Part shown: one piece after another, positions 27,109 through 35,008 of the stretch | How positions within the stretch are numbered: position 1 is the stretch's first letter | How the letters are laid out: each line of letters begins with the position of its first letter | IMG/VR virus record: IMGVR_UViG_3300033146_001150 | Location: 1 to 64,000 of that record | DNA length: 64,000 nucleotides | Strand: one strand, 5' to 3' | Origin: a virus | The notes under the pieces: model-generated | Told to the model about the DNA's origin: nothing | The model's input: the letters and a program-made list of their open reading frames with translations, nothing else | Databases searched by the model: none | Made by a program: the position numbers and the translations under genes

Positions 27109-28467
27109 ATGAAGTGTAATGTTATAGCAATCACTCCACCACAAACAGAAAAAGAGTTGCTTACGGCGACACCAGAGCTATTAGCTAGTTCATTAGCTAA
27201 ATATTCAAGATCCACTGATGGTATTGAAAGTATATTAGGTTCTATTGATTGGGAGAATCAAGACGCTTCAATAGAACGTATATTTAAGTTTATTGATTAT
27301 GGACATGCTAGTATTGGTGGTATGACTGGTGGAATTGCGGTAGCATTAGATGACTGTTCTATGTTTTTAGCATATAAAATATTTGAATTATCTAATTTAG
27401 TTGATGGGCAAGAGTCTAGTACTCGATATATTAAAATGGATTCGTCGTCATTACCTAATCCCGAAGATATAGGAATCCCCAAAGAACATAAAGATGAGTG
27501 GTTGTTTATGATGGATCGGGCATTTTCATTATATAACAAAAAATATGAAGAATTGTCACAAGCTATTAAGGACGACCCATCATTAATTAAATATCCTGAT
27601 AATGCCAGTGAAAAGGTTAAAATTAGATTACAAAAGAACTATGCCTTAGATAGAGCTAGATATTTAATTCCGTTTGCAACTAAAACATCAGCAGCTTATA
27701 TTATGACTGCTCGTGTTTGGGCTAATGTGATTAAAGAGTTAGCATCGTTACCTATTAAAGAATGTAATGATGCTGCTAATATTATCCGAGATGAAGTTAG
27801 TCTTGTAGCCCCAAAACTAATGAAACATTCATACCCAGATGAAGCGTCATTATTTCATCAAAATAGAGCAGCATCATTTCCGGTTCCTATTATTCAACAT
27901 GTCCCTATTCAAACTGGATCATTAGAAGATAAAGTATGGGTGTCTGTTGATGATGATTTTTCACCATTTTTTAGTAATGAAGATGATTCTAATTTCGATT
28001 ATAAAGAAAATCGTTATAGTGAGGTTGGATCTACTATAAAAAGAACTGCGGTTAGATTTGCTATTAATAATATTGCTATTGCTGAATTACGGGACCTAAA
28101 CAGACACCGTACAGGGTATAAATTCACTGATTTAAAACCTGTAGGGTTCTATCTACCACAAGAACTTAGAAATGACCCAGAAGTATTAGATTTTGTTGAT
28201 AAATGGGGAGTTTTTCTACAAGAAATGACTCATTATCCAACAGCATATAATAATGTAACTTATATGTATTCATACCTATTAGGAACTCAGGTATCATTTG
28301 AACAATCAACTCATTTAGATAAATTGATTTATGAGATTGAACTTAGGACTGGTATGGGTGCACATTTTAGATATGCGGAACATTTAAGCGAAATCGCTAA
28401 GGTTTTAGGGTACATTAGACCGCAGTATGAACAGTTTATTAATATTGGAACAGCAGAACCAGAATAA
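27109..28467 (+). CDS. thyX: ThyX-like flavin-dependent thymidylate synthase, double-domain
   Basis: The ATG at 27109 follows AAAGGTGTGT. The 452-residue protein is about twice a normal ThyX. The first half has DYGHASIGGMTGG and GQESSTRYIKM, like the GHxSxxEH and SxRY parts. The second half has AIAELRDLNRHRTGYKF, containing the RHR core, followed by VGFYLPQEL. The full RHRxxSxNxxSxRY motif is split or degenerate. ThyX makes dTMP from dUMP with FAD and methylenetetrahydrofolate. Because key positions differ, a changed reaction on dUMP or dCMP is possible. It follows gene 4 by 14 bases. Confidence 0.7.
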   Translation: MKCNVIAITPPQTEKELLTATPELLASSLAKYSRSTDGIESILGSIDWENQDASIERIFKFIDYGHASIGGMTGGIAVALDDCSMFLAYKIFELSNLVDGQESSTRYIKMDSSSLPNPEDIGIPKEHKDEWLFMMDRAFSLYNKKYEELSQAIKDDPSLIKYPDNASEKVKIRLQKNYALDRARYLIPFATKTSAAYIMTARVWANVIKELASLPIKECNDAANIIRDEVSLVAPKLMKHSYPDEASLFHQNRAASFPVPIIQHVPIQTGSLEDKVWVSVDDDFSPFFSNEDDSNFDYKENRYSEVGSTIKRTAVRFAINNIAIAELRDLNRHRTGYKFTDLKPVGFYLPQELRNDPEVLDFVDKWGVFLQEMTHYPTAYNNVTYMYSYLLGTQVSFEQSTHLDKLIYEIELRTGMGAHFRYAEHLSEIAKVLGYIRPQYEQFINIGTAEPE

Positions 28468-28470
28468 TGC

Positions 28471-28499
28471 TTGACATTTAACATAATATGATATATACT
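28471..28499 (+). promoter_or_regulatory. Early promoter for the sliding clamp unit
   Basis: TTGACA, 17 bases, TATACT, ending 32 bases before the gp45 ATG at 28531, which also has AAGGAG. Confidence 0.82.
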
Positions 28500-28530
28500 A
28501 TAGGTAAATATTATTTAATAAGGAGAATTG

Positions 28531-29226
28531 ATGGGACAGAGTATCAATTACAAAAGAGAGTTGTTTGACTTAATCAATGATTTAACATCAATTAGTCCAT
28601 CGATAGGATTTGAATGTGATGAGACTAGTGTTATCGTTAGAAAATGTGATGAGGAACGAACTATTCCATACATACTAACAGCCCCTATCGACTATTTCGG
28701 TATTACTGAAACTATAGCTTTTTATAATTATCCGAACTTTTATAGTTTTATGGATATGATTAAGGATGCTAAATTAACATATAACGGTAATGTATTGAAT
28801 ATTGATGGGGCTACGACAAAAATCAATTACACTCTATCTGATGAAGGATCAATCATTAATGGACCATCTAGTATTGCTTTTAATGATGCTGATTATACTT
28901 TTGTATTATCTCGTGATGAATTGGATGAAATTGTTAAGATGAAGAATTTAGTTAAAGCTAAGAGATGTATCATTACCTGTGATGATGATGTTGTCAAACT
29001 AAAGATGTATACTGACGAAACTAGTCATTCAGTTGTAAAAGAATTTGTTGGGGATAATGTGTCTGATATTGAAGATGTTATTAAATTTGAAGTGTCTGCT
29101 GATAGATTTAGTCATCTACCACCAAAACGAGATTACACAGTTCATATTAAGAAAGAGAAATTTATGAAATTCTCTCTTATGCATGATGAAATTAATTTGG
29201 ATATTTATTCAGGGAGTATTGACTAA
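28531..29226 (+). CDS. 45: Sliding clamp gp45
   Basis: The 231-residue protein equals T4 gp45 (228) in size and in position before 44 and 62. Similarity is in fold pattern rather than strong motifs: alternating strands and helices in two repeats, with LTAPIDYFGITETIAFYNYPNFYSFM in the first and FEVSADRFSHLPPKRDYTVHI in the last third. It is a trimeric ring for gp43 and, in T4, the mobile activator of late transcription through gp55 and gp33. A private early promoter and AAGGAG site drive it. The next gene overlaps its stop. Confidence 0.8.
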   Translation: MGQSINYKRELFDLINDLTSISPSIGFECDETSVIVRKCDEERTIPYILTAPIDYFGITETIAFYNYPNFYSFMDMIKDAKLTYNGNVLNIDGATTKINYTLSDEGSIINGPSSIAFNDADYTFVLSRDELDEIVKMKNLVKAKRCIITCDDDVVKLKMYTDETSHSVVKEFVGDNVSDIEDVIKFEVSADRFSHLPPKRDYTVHIKKEKFMKFSLMHDEINLDIYSGSID

Positions 29227-29573
29227 TGAGTGAGAATAATTTAAAAGTATCAATGGATTATGATGCCCCATCAGCTCCACATGAACAAGAAGAGATAACT
29301 CCGTTTGGGGTTATCTCTGCTATGGCAGCTAAAATAGGACAGCATGTACATGAACCGAATTCATCTTGTAAAAAATGTCAAGGTCGTGGTTATATTGGGA
29401 GAGATCATACAACTAAAGCACCAATACCATGTATGTGTATTTATGATAGTTATGATAAGCAGCAAAATATGAAGATTTCTGATCAATTACGACCTTTAAG
29501 TCGTTCTGAACGTCGTAAACAGAAGCGTGCGTATGATAAAATGATAAAATCAGCCAAAAAGAAAGAATTGTAA
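29226..29573 (+). CDS. Small zinc-finger protein between clamp and clamp loader (hypothetical)
   Basis: The 115-residue protein has a DnaJ-like cysteine pair CKKCQGRGYIG near 49 and PCMC near 67, enough to bind one zinc. The C-terminus is basic and helical (SRSERRKQKRAYDKMIKSAKKK). In T4 a small RNA polymerase-binding protein gene (rpbA) lies near 45, but no sequence match is evident. The start overlaps the gp45 stop and the end is directly followed by gene 44, so it is co-translated with the clamp genes. Confidence 0.65.
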   Translation: MSENNLKVSMDYDAPSAPHEQEEITPFGVISAMAAKIGQHVHEPNSSCKKCQGRGYIGRDHTTKAPIPCMCIYDSYDKQQNMKISDQLRPLSRSERRKQKRAYDKMIKSAKKKEL

Positions 29574-30545
29574 ATGATTACTTTTGTTGATGAAGAGAAC
29601 CAAAAAAAGCCTAAGAAAACTAAAGTTTTAGTTGAAAAATACAGACCTAACACATTAAAAGGTGTTATTCTGCCTAATAAGTATAAGAAATACTTTAAAG
29701 ATATAGTAGCATCGGGAGAAATCCCTAATATGCTACTATATTCTACTGGACCTGGTGTTGGTAAAACAACTATAGCAAAAGCACTTGCTAATGATTGTAA
29801 TTACCAACATATGTTTATTAATATTTCATTACGTGGTGGTATTGATACTTTACGGGACAAAATTGAAAAATTTGCATCAGCTAAATCATTTGATGGTAGA
29901 AAAAAAGTAGTTATATTAGATGAGTTTGATGGTTCCACTCCAAACTTACAGGCGGCTTTGCGTGGTGCGGTAGAGGAATTTTATGATAGATGTACGTTTA
30001 TTTTAACTGCAAATTATATGAATAAGATTATTGACCCATTAAAATCCCGTTTTGAGTGTATAGATTTCAATATGCTTGAAACTAAGTCTAAACAAGAGCT
30101 ATTACCTCAAATACAAAAGAGATTGAAAACTATTATCAGACTTGAAGAAATTGAGTCTGAGGATGGTGTTATCGATAAAATAGCGGAAACGTTTTATCCT
30201 GATATTAGAACTATGATTAATCTTATAGCATCGTATTCTAAGCAGTATGATGTGTTAACTAATGGTATATTCACTCATCAAGATATTGATGATTCTCTAT
30301 CTGATATGATTATAGATAGAAAATTGACTAAAGCTCGTCAGTTTATTATTGATAATAATTATAAGTATGAGGAACTTTATACTTATTTATTTGATGTGTT
30401 AGTTCCGAAGTTAGATAATACAGTTCAGGGTGCTGTTATAGTGTCTATTGAGCATTATATGAATAACTCTATGAATAGTATGAACCCAGAAATTACATTC
30501 ACTGCGTGTTTAATTTCTATAATCGAAGATGTATATGGAGGTTAA
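29574..30545 (+). CDS. 44: Clamp loader large subunit gp44 (AAA+)
   Basis: The 323-residue AAA+ protein is T4 gp44-sized (319). It has VEKYRPNTLKGVILP at the N-terminus, Walker A GPGVGKTT near 58, Walker B VVILDEFDG near 113, sensor 1 FILTANYMNKI near 142 and the arginine finger region KSRFECIDF near 155. With gp62 it opens and loads the gp45 ring using ATP. Genes 45, 44 and 62 keep T4 order here but with two extra genes inserted. Confidence 0.95.
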   Translation: MITFVDEENQKKPKKTKVLVEKYRPNTLKGVILPNKYKKYFKDIVASGEIPNMLLYSTGPGVGKTTIAKALANDCNYQHMFINISLRGGIDTLRDKIEKFASAKSFDGRKKVVILDEFDGSTPNLQAALRGAVEEFYDRCTFILTANYMNKIIDPLKSRFECIDFNMLETKSKQELLPQIQKRLKTIIRLEEIESEDGVIDKIAETFYPDIRTMINLIASYSKQYDVLTNGIFTHQDIDDSLSDMIIDRKLTKARQFIIDNNYKYEELYTYLFDVLVPKLDNTVQGAVIVSIEHYMNNSMNSMNPEITFTACLISIIEDVYGG

Positions 30546-30546
30546 T

Positions 30547-31272
30547 ATGGAATTTTTATTTATTGTTCCTAATAATGATGAATCTGCATTCAATTCACAT
30601 TTAAATAAATCACTACCAACTATTAATGGTAAATTTAAGTGTGCTGTGATAACAGATAAAGACAGTTCAGTCGAAGTTAAGTCTATTTCCGATAAATATA
30701 ATAGTTCTATTGATGTTATCCATAACAATGATTTAAATAGTTCTGAATTGGTATTAATTTTTGCTAAAGAAGACACGGATATACTTGATGTTAATATCAT
30801 TAAAAAACTTGATATTGTCTTTGATAATAATAGGAATATTGGGGTTGTTGGTGTTTCGGGGGTAAAAACGCTTAATAAAGACGTTAATATGTATGATGAT
30901 AGCAATGCATATGTGGGTCATATGGGTATATCTGACAATAGACCTGATAGATTGAATGGTAATGGTTATTTTGAAGATATTATTGGCGTAAATGATGCAT
31001 TATTTGCGGTTCGTGGTTCGTTATTTAATGATCAAGATTTTATATTTAAATCTGGTTTAGATGAAGGGTTTGGTATTGATATAGCAATAAAATCTTCTAA
31101 ATTAGGATATGATGTTGTTGTATGTGATATTTTTGTAGTATCTATTGATGGTGGCGATGTATCATTTGATAATATCAACAATATAGTTAATTCTATTGAT
31201 GATGTAGACTTCCCGGTGGTATGTGGTAGCACTAATACAAATGATACTCACATAGTAGAAGTAGATCTATAA
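30547..31272 (+). CDS. Glycosyltransferase-like protein (GT-A/GT2 type)
   Basis: The ATG at 30547 follows GGAGGTTAAT and lies just after the gene 44 stop. The product has 241 residues. The Rossmann-like N-terminus (EFLFIVPNNDE) is followed by LVLIFAKEDTDIL near 75 and GVVGVSGVKTL near 100. The late block is DEGFGIDIAIKSSKLGYDVVVCD near 180. This last region matches the FDexFhfYDiDlslrakkaGykv pattern of GT2-like phage and capsule transferases, although some acidic positions differ. The insertion between 44 and 62 is odd. Its target is unknown. Confidence 0.6.
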   Translation: MEFLFIVPNNDESAFNSHLNKSLPTINGKFKCAVITDKDSSVEVKSISDKYNSSIDVIHNNDLNSSELVLIFAKEDTDILDVNIIKKLDIVFDNNRNIGVVGVSGVKTLNKDVNMYDDSNAYVGHMGISDNRPDRLNGNGYFEDIIGVNDALFAVRGSLFNDQDFIFKSGLDEGFGIDIAIKSSKLGYDVVVCDIFVVSIDGGDVSFDNINNIVNSIDDVDFPVVCGSTNTNDTHIVEVDL

Positions 31273-31670
31273 TGAAAATATTTGATATATTAGATGCTTT
31301 AACTATAAATAAAAGTGATTTAGATTTTAATGATGCTGAAGTTAAGAAGATTTATAATCAATTTCTAGTGAATAAGTTTTTATCTATGTCTGAGTTCTTA
31401 GTACCTTATGTTGAACAAGCATCCGTTATGATAATGAGTGATGAAATGCATTTTATATATTTACGGTCTATATTACCTAAACGTAAATTTTATTATAAGT
31501 TCATCAAACCGTCTAATAAAATTAATGAAGATAATAAATATTATATATCTGATTATTTTGAAATAGGCACTCGTGACATTGATGGGTTTGCTGATACTAT
31601 AGATGATTCTGAAGTAGATTATATTTTATCTAAGTATATGTATGGAACAAACAACCAGATAACATTGTAG
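31272..31670 (+). CDS. 62: Clamp loader small subunit gp62
   Basis: The 132-residue protein is shorter than T4 gp62 (187). The diagnostic block is IMSDEMHFIYLRSILPKRKFYYKFIK near 54-79, aligned with T4 [23 protein letters not shown]. Upstream, NQFLVNKFLSMSEFLVPYVEQ corresponds to the helices before it. It bridges gp44 subunits in the loader. Start and upstream stop overlap by one base. The missing C-terminal part of T4 gp62 is notable but the protein ends cleanly. Confidence 0.78.
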   Translation: MKIFDILDALTINKSDLDFNDAEVKKIYNQFLVNKFLSMSEFLVPYVEQASVMIMSDEMHFIYLRSILPKRKFYYKFIKPSNKINEDNKYYISDYFEIGTRDIDGFADTIDDSEVDYILSKYMYGTNNQITL

Positions 31671-31676
31671 GTAAAA

Positions 31677-32162
31677 ATGAAGTATACACCACCGATTAAT
31701 GAAAATGGAAAACCATATCACGTACCCGTAGTTGCTAAGAATAAAGATGTTTTAATTGGATATTTAAGCGGAGTGATTTCATCTAAAGATATTATAAATG
31801 AATTATTTTTAATGAAAGATATTGATACTTCTCTAAATCCAATAGATTATGTGTTAGATTCAAGCCGATTTAATGATATTCTAGAAAATGATAAAAAGGC
31901 TTCTGATATGACTCAAGATGAATTAACAGAATATATGGTTAATTTAGTGACTGGAGTTTTTGATAACATTGAATCGGATTCAACAGAGAATGGTATATTA
32001 GAGCAATCTGTATTGACCATTGAATGTAAATGTGGATATGGTTATTATTCATGGGATAAATTATCAGATATACCAGATGACAATTTTGTGTGTTCTCAAT
32101 GTGGAAGAGTTTTAATTGATTATACTAATGAGTATGATTTTAATATAGAATATGAAGAATAG
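31677..32162 (+). CDS. Zinc-ribbon protein (hypothetical)
   Basis: The 161-residue protein is mostly helical and acidic in its first 110 residues, then carries a zinc ribbon with CKCGYGYYSW and CSQCGRVLID near 118-145. In T4 the translational repressor regA follows gene 62, but this protein does not resemble RegA. The next small gene also encodes a zinc ribbon, so the pair may be related in use. No closer assignment is possible. Confidence 0.6.
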   Translation: MKYTPPINENGKPYHVPVVAKNKDVLIGYLSGVISSKDIINELFLMKDIDTSLNPIDYVLDSSRFNDILENDKKASDMTQDELTEYMVNLVTGVFDNIESDSTENGILEQSVLTIECKCGYGYYSWDKLSDIPDDNFVCSQCGRVLIDYTNEYDFNIEYEE

Positions 32163-32170
32163 AGGAAATT

Positions 32171-32350
32171 ATGATTATTAAAAAAACTATTAAGTGTGTT
32201 CATTGTGAGAATGAACTTGTTGTAGACTCGCTCAACGAGAGTGTTGTTACTTGTACGTGTGGTGTAGTATCCATTAATAGTGGTACTATCGTTGAAGGTA
32301 CTATTGGTGTTGACTGGGTTGATGTTACTCCAAAACTATTGAATGAGTAA
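32171..32350 (+). CDS. 59-residue zinc-ribbon protein
   Basis: ATG at 32171 follows AGAGGAAATT. The product starts MIIKKTIKCVHCENELVV and has a second cysteine pair TCTCGV, giving a CxxC...CxC cluster. It ends with a short beta-rich tail (GVDWVDVTPKLLNE). It is packed 8 bases after the previous gene and 2 bases before the dNMP kinase. Small stand-alone zinc ribbons are common in T4-like phages but the role is unknown. Confidence 0.65.
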   Translation: MIIKKTIKCVHCENELVVDSLNESVVTCTCGVVSINSGTIVEGTIGVDWVDVTPKLLNE

Positions 32351-32352
32351 GT

Positions 32353-33084
32353 ATGAATAATAAATTTATTATATTAATAAGTGGGAAAATTGATTCTGGA
32401 AAGAATCAATTTTCTGATTATCTATTAGATAATTTTAGAACTAAAGGCTATACTACGAAACAGGATTTATTAGCTAAAGATTTAAAGGATAGAAGTTCTA
32501 TTGATTTCAATCCTTTATCAAAGTCTATTGATAAATTGGTAAATGATGTTAAGATCCTATTAGGTGTATATTTCGATCCAAAAGAACATGGCACTGCCTT
32601 ATATCCTATATATAATGCATTAGATAATATTAAATTTACTTCTGATAATTTTCATGAGAATAAAACTGATATTACTAGATCATTACTACAATTGTATGGT
32701 ACTGATATTTTTAGAAATCGAGTTGATGATAAATATTGGATTAAGTTGTTATGTGATAGAATAAATTCATATGATTCTGATGTAGTTACTGTAACTGATA
32801 TTAGATTTCCTAATGAAATTTATGATATGTATGAATTGATTGAAGGTCGTACTATTATTTCTATACGGATAGATCGTGATATTGATAGATCTACCATAGC
32901 CAATACTCATATTTCAGAAACATCATTAGATAATTTCAATCAATTTACGTATAAATATAAAAATAATGGAACTCTACAAGAATTAATGGATTATTCTAAA
33001 TTTATAGTTGATGATTTATTATCTGAACCGGATGAAATACCTGAATGGAATTCTCATATTAGGTTGACATCCCGTATGCTGTGA
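32353..33084 (+). CDS. 1: Deoxynucleoside monophosphate kinase (gp1-like)
   Basis: The 243-residue length matches T4 gp1 (241). The P-loop is ISGKIDSGKNQFS at 9-21. Substrate-side blocks are RSLLQLYGTDIFRNRVDDKYW near 117 and VVTVTDIRFPNEIYDM near 152, with the conserved TDIRFPNE seen in phage dNMP kinases. It phosphorylates dTMP, dGMP or modified dCMP to feed polymerase. With ThyX-like, dUTPase and ribonucleotide reductase it completes a nucleotide supply set. Confidence 0.85.
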   Translation: MNNKFIILISGKIDSGKNQFSDYLLDNFRTKGYTTKQDLLAKDLKDRSSIDFNPLSKSIDKLVNDVKILLGVYFDPKEHGTALYPIYNALDNIKFTSDNFHENKTDITRSLLQLYGTDIFRNRVDDKYWIKLLCDRINSYDSDVVTVTDIRFPNEIYDMYELIEGRTIISIRIDRDIDRSTIANTHISETSLDNFNQFTYKYKNNGTLQELMDYSKFIVDDLLSEPDEIPEWNSHIRLTSRML

Positions 33085-33092
33085 TATATATT
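33064..33092 (+). promoter_or_regulatory. Early promoter inside the end of the dNMP kinase gene
   Basis: TTGACA, 17 bases, TATATT. It overlaps the stop of gene 1 and sits before the next two genes, so the transcript starts near 33099. This rules out the GTG at 33081 as a start for the following gene on this transcript. Confidence 0.78.
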
Positions 33093-33128
33093 AATAGGGA
33101 ACTATTAATTTTAACCATAGGTGATTTA

Positions 33129-33578
33129 TTGAATATTAATGATATTATGGTTTTTTCTGGAAGTGATATACCTCCACCAAAAAAAACTAAAAAGAAAAGA
33201 AAAAATAAAAAAGATGATACTCCTGCTGTAAAATATAAAGTTAATGCTGATTTTTTACTAAAGTATTTTAAATTAAAACGTAAACTGAAAAAAGACGACT
33301 ATATAGTATTTTCTTCAAAAAAAACTATATTGGGTACTAAAATAAAAAGTAATGATAAAGTTATTGAGGTAATTATGGTTAACGCTCATGAAGCTGCATC
33401 AGTTAAATTTATTAGCGTTACTTGTCGGTTTGTTGTTGAGCGTGAATTAAAAGAGACTTCAAAAATATATATGTCGTTGGATGATTCTAGGAGAGTTCCT
33501 CTAATTGTTGAGCGTAAGTATATGGAAGATGACTCTTTTTATGAACATAGAATGAATATAATTGAACAATTTTTATAA
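33129..33578 (+). CDS. Basic protein of unknown function
   Basis: I choose TTG at 33129 because AGGTGA lies 6 bases upstream and the promoter at 33064-33092 excludes earlier starts. ATG at 33147 is the alternative. The product is about 149 residues. It has a Pro-Pro-Pro-Lys stretch followed by a dense basic block KKTKKKRKNKKDD, then a folded-looking part with ADFLLKYFKLKRKLKKDDYIVF and VERKYMEDDSFYEHRMNI. No family is recognised. Nucleic-acid binding is possible from charge. Confidence 0.6.
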   Translation: MNINDIMVFSGSDIPPPKKTKKKRKNKKDDTPAVKYKVNADFLLKYFKLKRKLKKDDYIVFSSKKTILGTKIKSNDKVIEVIMVNAHEAASVKFISVTCRFVVERELKETSKIYMSLDDSRRVPLIVERKYMEDDSFYEHRMNIIEQFL

Positions 33579-33587
33579 GGATTATTT

Positions 33588-34148
33588 ATGACTAATATGA
33601 TATTTGATGTTGATACTCAACATCGAACAGTAAAAGACTATAGGGGTAAAGGAGATAATATTGTTTCTATCTTACAAGGAGCAATAGATAAAAACGTAGT
33701 AGTGTCTGGATCATTAATATATGACGGTGACCTTGACGTTTATGAAGATAAATTACCTGATACGATAGTATCACCAAAAGAACATTTTTATGTAGTACCA
33801 AATAATAACTATGGGATTGATATTCCATTAGCATCAGACTGTACTCAAGTATACTTTGAGAAAGAATCATCTGATATATGGTCTACTGAATCAGGACAGC
33901 CTAATAATTTAGCAACATACGTTAGATCTAATAATATCAATTCAGTGTATGTTATTGGGTATAATGAGGACTCTAGTATAGAACATACACTAAAAGGGTT
34001 CATTAATCTTGGGTGTAGCGTAAATATCGTTACAGATGCAATTATAGGGTTAGAAGATGATGCCGCTCCTATATATGAGATGGTAAATTCTAGTGAATAT
34101 ATGCAGTTTACTACAACAGATGAAGTAAAAAATAATTTATATAAATAG
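33588..34148 (+). CDS. Isochorismatase/nicotinamidase-fold protein, catalytic Cys not seen
   Basis: The 186-residue protein begins with MIFDVDTQHRTVKDY, matching the vvIDmQ strand with the catalytic aspartate of cysteine hydrolases. Near 120-150, VYVIGYNEDSSIEHTLKGFINLGCSVNIVTDAIIGL aligns with the GxxTDxCVxxTAxxAxxxGYxVxVVxDA motif. The position of the active-site Cys is occupied by Ser in DSSIEHT. Nicotinamidases feed NAD salvage. Here the enzyme may be inactive or changed. It has AAGGATTATTT before ATG and is the last gene before the RNA region. Confidence 0.65.
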   Translation: MTNMIFDVDTQHRTVKDYRGKGDNIVSILQGAIDKNVVVSGSLIYDGDLDVYEDKLPDTIVSPKEHFYVVPNNNYGIDIPLASDCTQVYFEKESSDIWSTESGQPNNLATYVRSNNINSVYVIGYNEDSSIEHTLKGFINLGCSVNIVTDAIIGLEDDAAPIYEMVNSSEYMQFTTTDEVKNNLYK

Positions 34149-34151
34149 ATT

Positions 34152-34337
34152 TATATAGTGGTTTCTTTTAACTTAAAATCAAGGTTAATTTTTGTTTCTA
34201 CCCACTATATATCTAAAAAGATATAAAAAATCCATAACTATTCCCCGTCGAATAGTTGCAGACTATGGCTATCGGTGTTAGCCAACAGCACGTCATTCCA
34301 ATTTAAGTGCTGATCTACTGCTTTTTTATATCTTTTT
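34152..34337 (+). ncRNA. Structured RNA candidate with alternative folds
   Basis: A 217-base gap between genes holds two linked structures. Hairpin 1 pairs TATATAGTGG (34152-34161) with CCACTATATA (34202-34211). A second domain is closed by a perfect 16-bp stem (34215-34230 with 34322-34337). It contains hairpins AACTATTC/GAATAGTT (34236-34257), GCTA/TAGC (34268-34282) and CAGCAC/GTGCTG (34286-34312). The 3' arm of hairpin 1 (TATATCT) can instead pair with AGATATA of the closing stem. This is typical of a switch or attenuator leader for the gene at 34366, or a stand-alone RNA. It matches no RNA family that I can name. Confidence 0.6.
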
Positions 34338-34365
34338 TACGTTTAACACAAATGGAGAACAGTTT

Positions 34366-34677
34366 ATGAGTACACAAATTGATGAGTTTTTAAATTATGT
34401 CGCTGATGAAAATGATCAAGATCTTTTATATCCAACTGATTTAAAAGAAGCTATTATTGGTACTATGGAATTTTTTGATGGGTCCAACGGACAAATTCAA
34501 CGATTAGTATTAGATAAAACTAAATGTATTGAAATTTTAATGCGAGATGATATTGAATCCGGTGTTGATGAAGAACAAGCATATAGTGATGCATTAGAAC
34601 ATTTTTATTATAATGTTATAGGATCTTATATTGATGGGGTTCCTGCTTACGTTACATTAATAGATGATCAAATTTAG
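34366..34677 (+). CDS. Small conserved-type phage protein (hypothetical)
   Basis: The 103-residue protein follows a GGAGAAC site. It has the layout of a widespread small phage family whose function is unknown: MEFFDGSNGQIQRLVLDKTKCIEILM in the middle, then EEQAYSDALEHFYYNVIGSYIDGVPAYV. It is acidic and helical, without membrane segments. It lies directly behind the structured RNA at 34152-34337, which could control it. Confidence 0.65.
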   Translation: MSTQIDEFLNYVADENDQDLLYPTDLKEAIIGTMEFFDGSNGQIQRLVLDKTKCIEILMRDDIESGVDEEQAYSDALEHFYYNVIGSYIDGVPAYVTLIDDQI

Positions 34678-34684
34678 AAAAATA

Positions 34685-34692
34685 TATAAATA
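34685..34692 (+). promoter_or_regulatory. T4-type late promoter box for a very short unit
   Basis: TATAAATA followed 30 bases later by the 27-codon ORF at 34722 and then a terminator at 34840. The whole late unit is only about 150 bases. Confidence 0.6.
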
Positions 34693-34721
34693 CTCTAAAT
34701 GATAAAAATAAGGAACATAAA

Positions 34722-34805
34722 ATGACTGTTTTACATCTTAATAATCAATACCCATGTATGTTTAATTCGAGCGATAGTACGCCCGAACAAATACCTATAT
34801 ATTGA
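34722..34805 (+). CDS. 27-residue peptide ORF
   Basis: ATG follows AAGGAACATAA. The peptide starts MTVLHLNNQYPCMF and ends EQIPIY. It is framed by its own TATAAATA box upstream and a strong terminator downstream, which argues that the small transcript is real. Whether the peptide or the RNA is the product is unknown. Confidence 0.4.
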   Translation: MTVLHLNNQYPCMFNSSDSTPEQIPIY

Positions 34806-34839
34806 CTGTTAAGATAATCATACGAGTTGCATCGAAATT

Positions 34840-34868
34840 AAACCTTAACAGAAATGTTAAGGTTTTTT
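34840..34868 (+). terminator. Rho-independent terminator before the tRNA cluster
   Basis: AAACCTTAAC, 6-base loop, GTTAAGGTTT, running into seven Ts. Confidence 0.85.
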
Positions 34869-34879
34869 TATAATAAAGG

Positions 34880-34908
34880 TTGACATCGTATAATACTTAA
34901 TATATATT
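34880..34908 (+). promoter_or_regulatory. Early promoter for the first tRNA block
   Basis: TTGACA, 17 bases, TATATT, with the first tRNA beginning 9 bases after the -10 box. Confidence 0.85.
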
Positions 34909-34916
34909 ATACACGA

Positions 34917-34991
34917 AGCAGTAGTTAGCGTGCTAGGTGGATAGATGGTTCTATCATGAAAAACACCAGGGTTCAATTCCCTCTACTGCTA
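34917..34991 (+). tRNA. tRNA-like gene, possible CAU anticodon, atypical D-arm
   Basis: The acceptor stem AGCAGTA/TACTGCT is perfect, and the T-arm AGGG-TTCAATT-CCCT is near-normal. The best anticodon arm is GTTCT-ATCATGA-AAAAC (anticodon CAU, one mismatch), which leaves a D region about 5 bases too long. CCA is not encoded. It may be an altered tRNA-Met/Ile2 or a decaying gene. Confidence 0.5.
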
Positions 34992-35008
34992 TTAATAATA
35001 TATGTCGC

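Noticed and set aside
31677-32162. RegA translational repressor (next to gene 62 as in T4)
   Set aside because: Position fits but the sequence is a zinc ribbon with no RegA-like blocks.
33588-34148. Active nicotinamidase
   Set aside because: The fold motifs fit but the catalytic cysteine is not where expected, so an active enzyme is not claimed.
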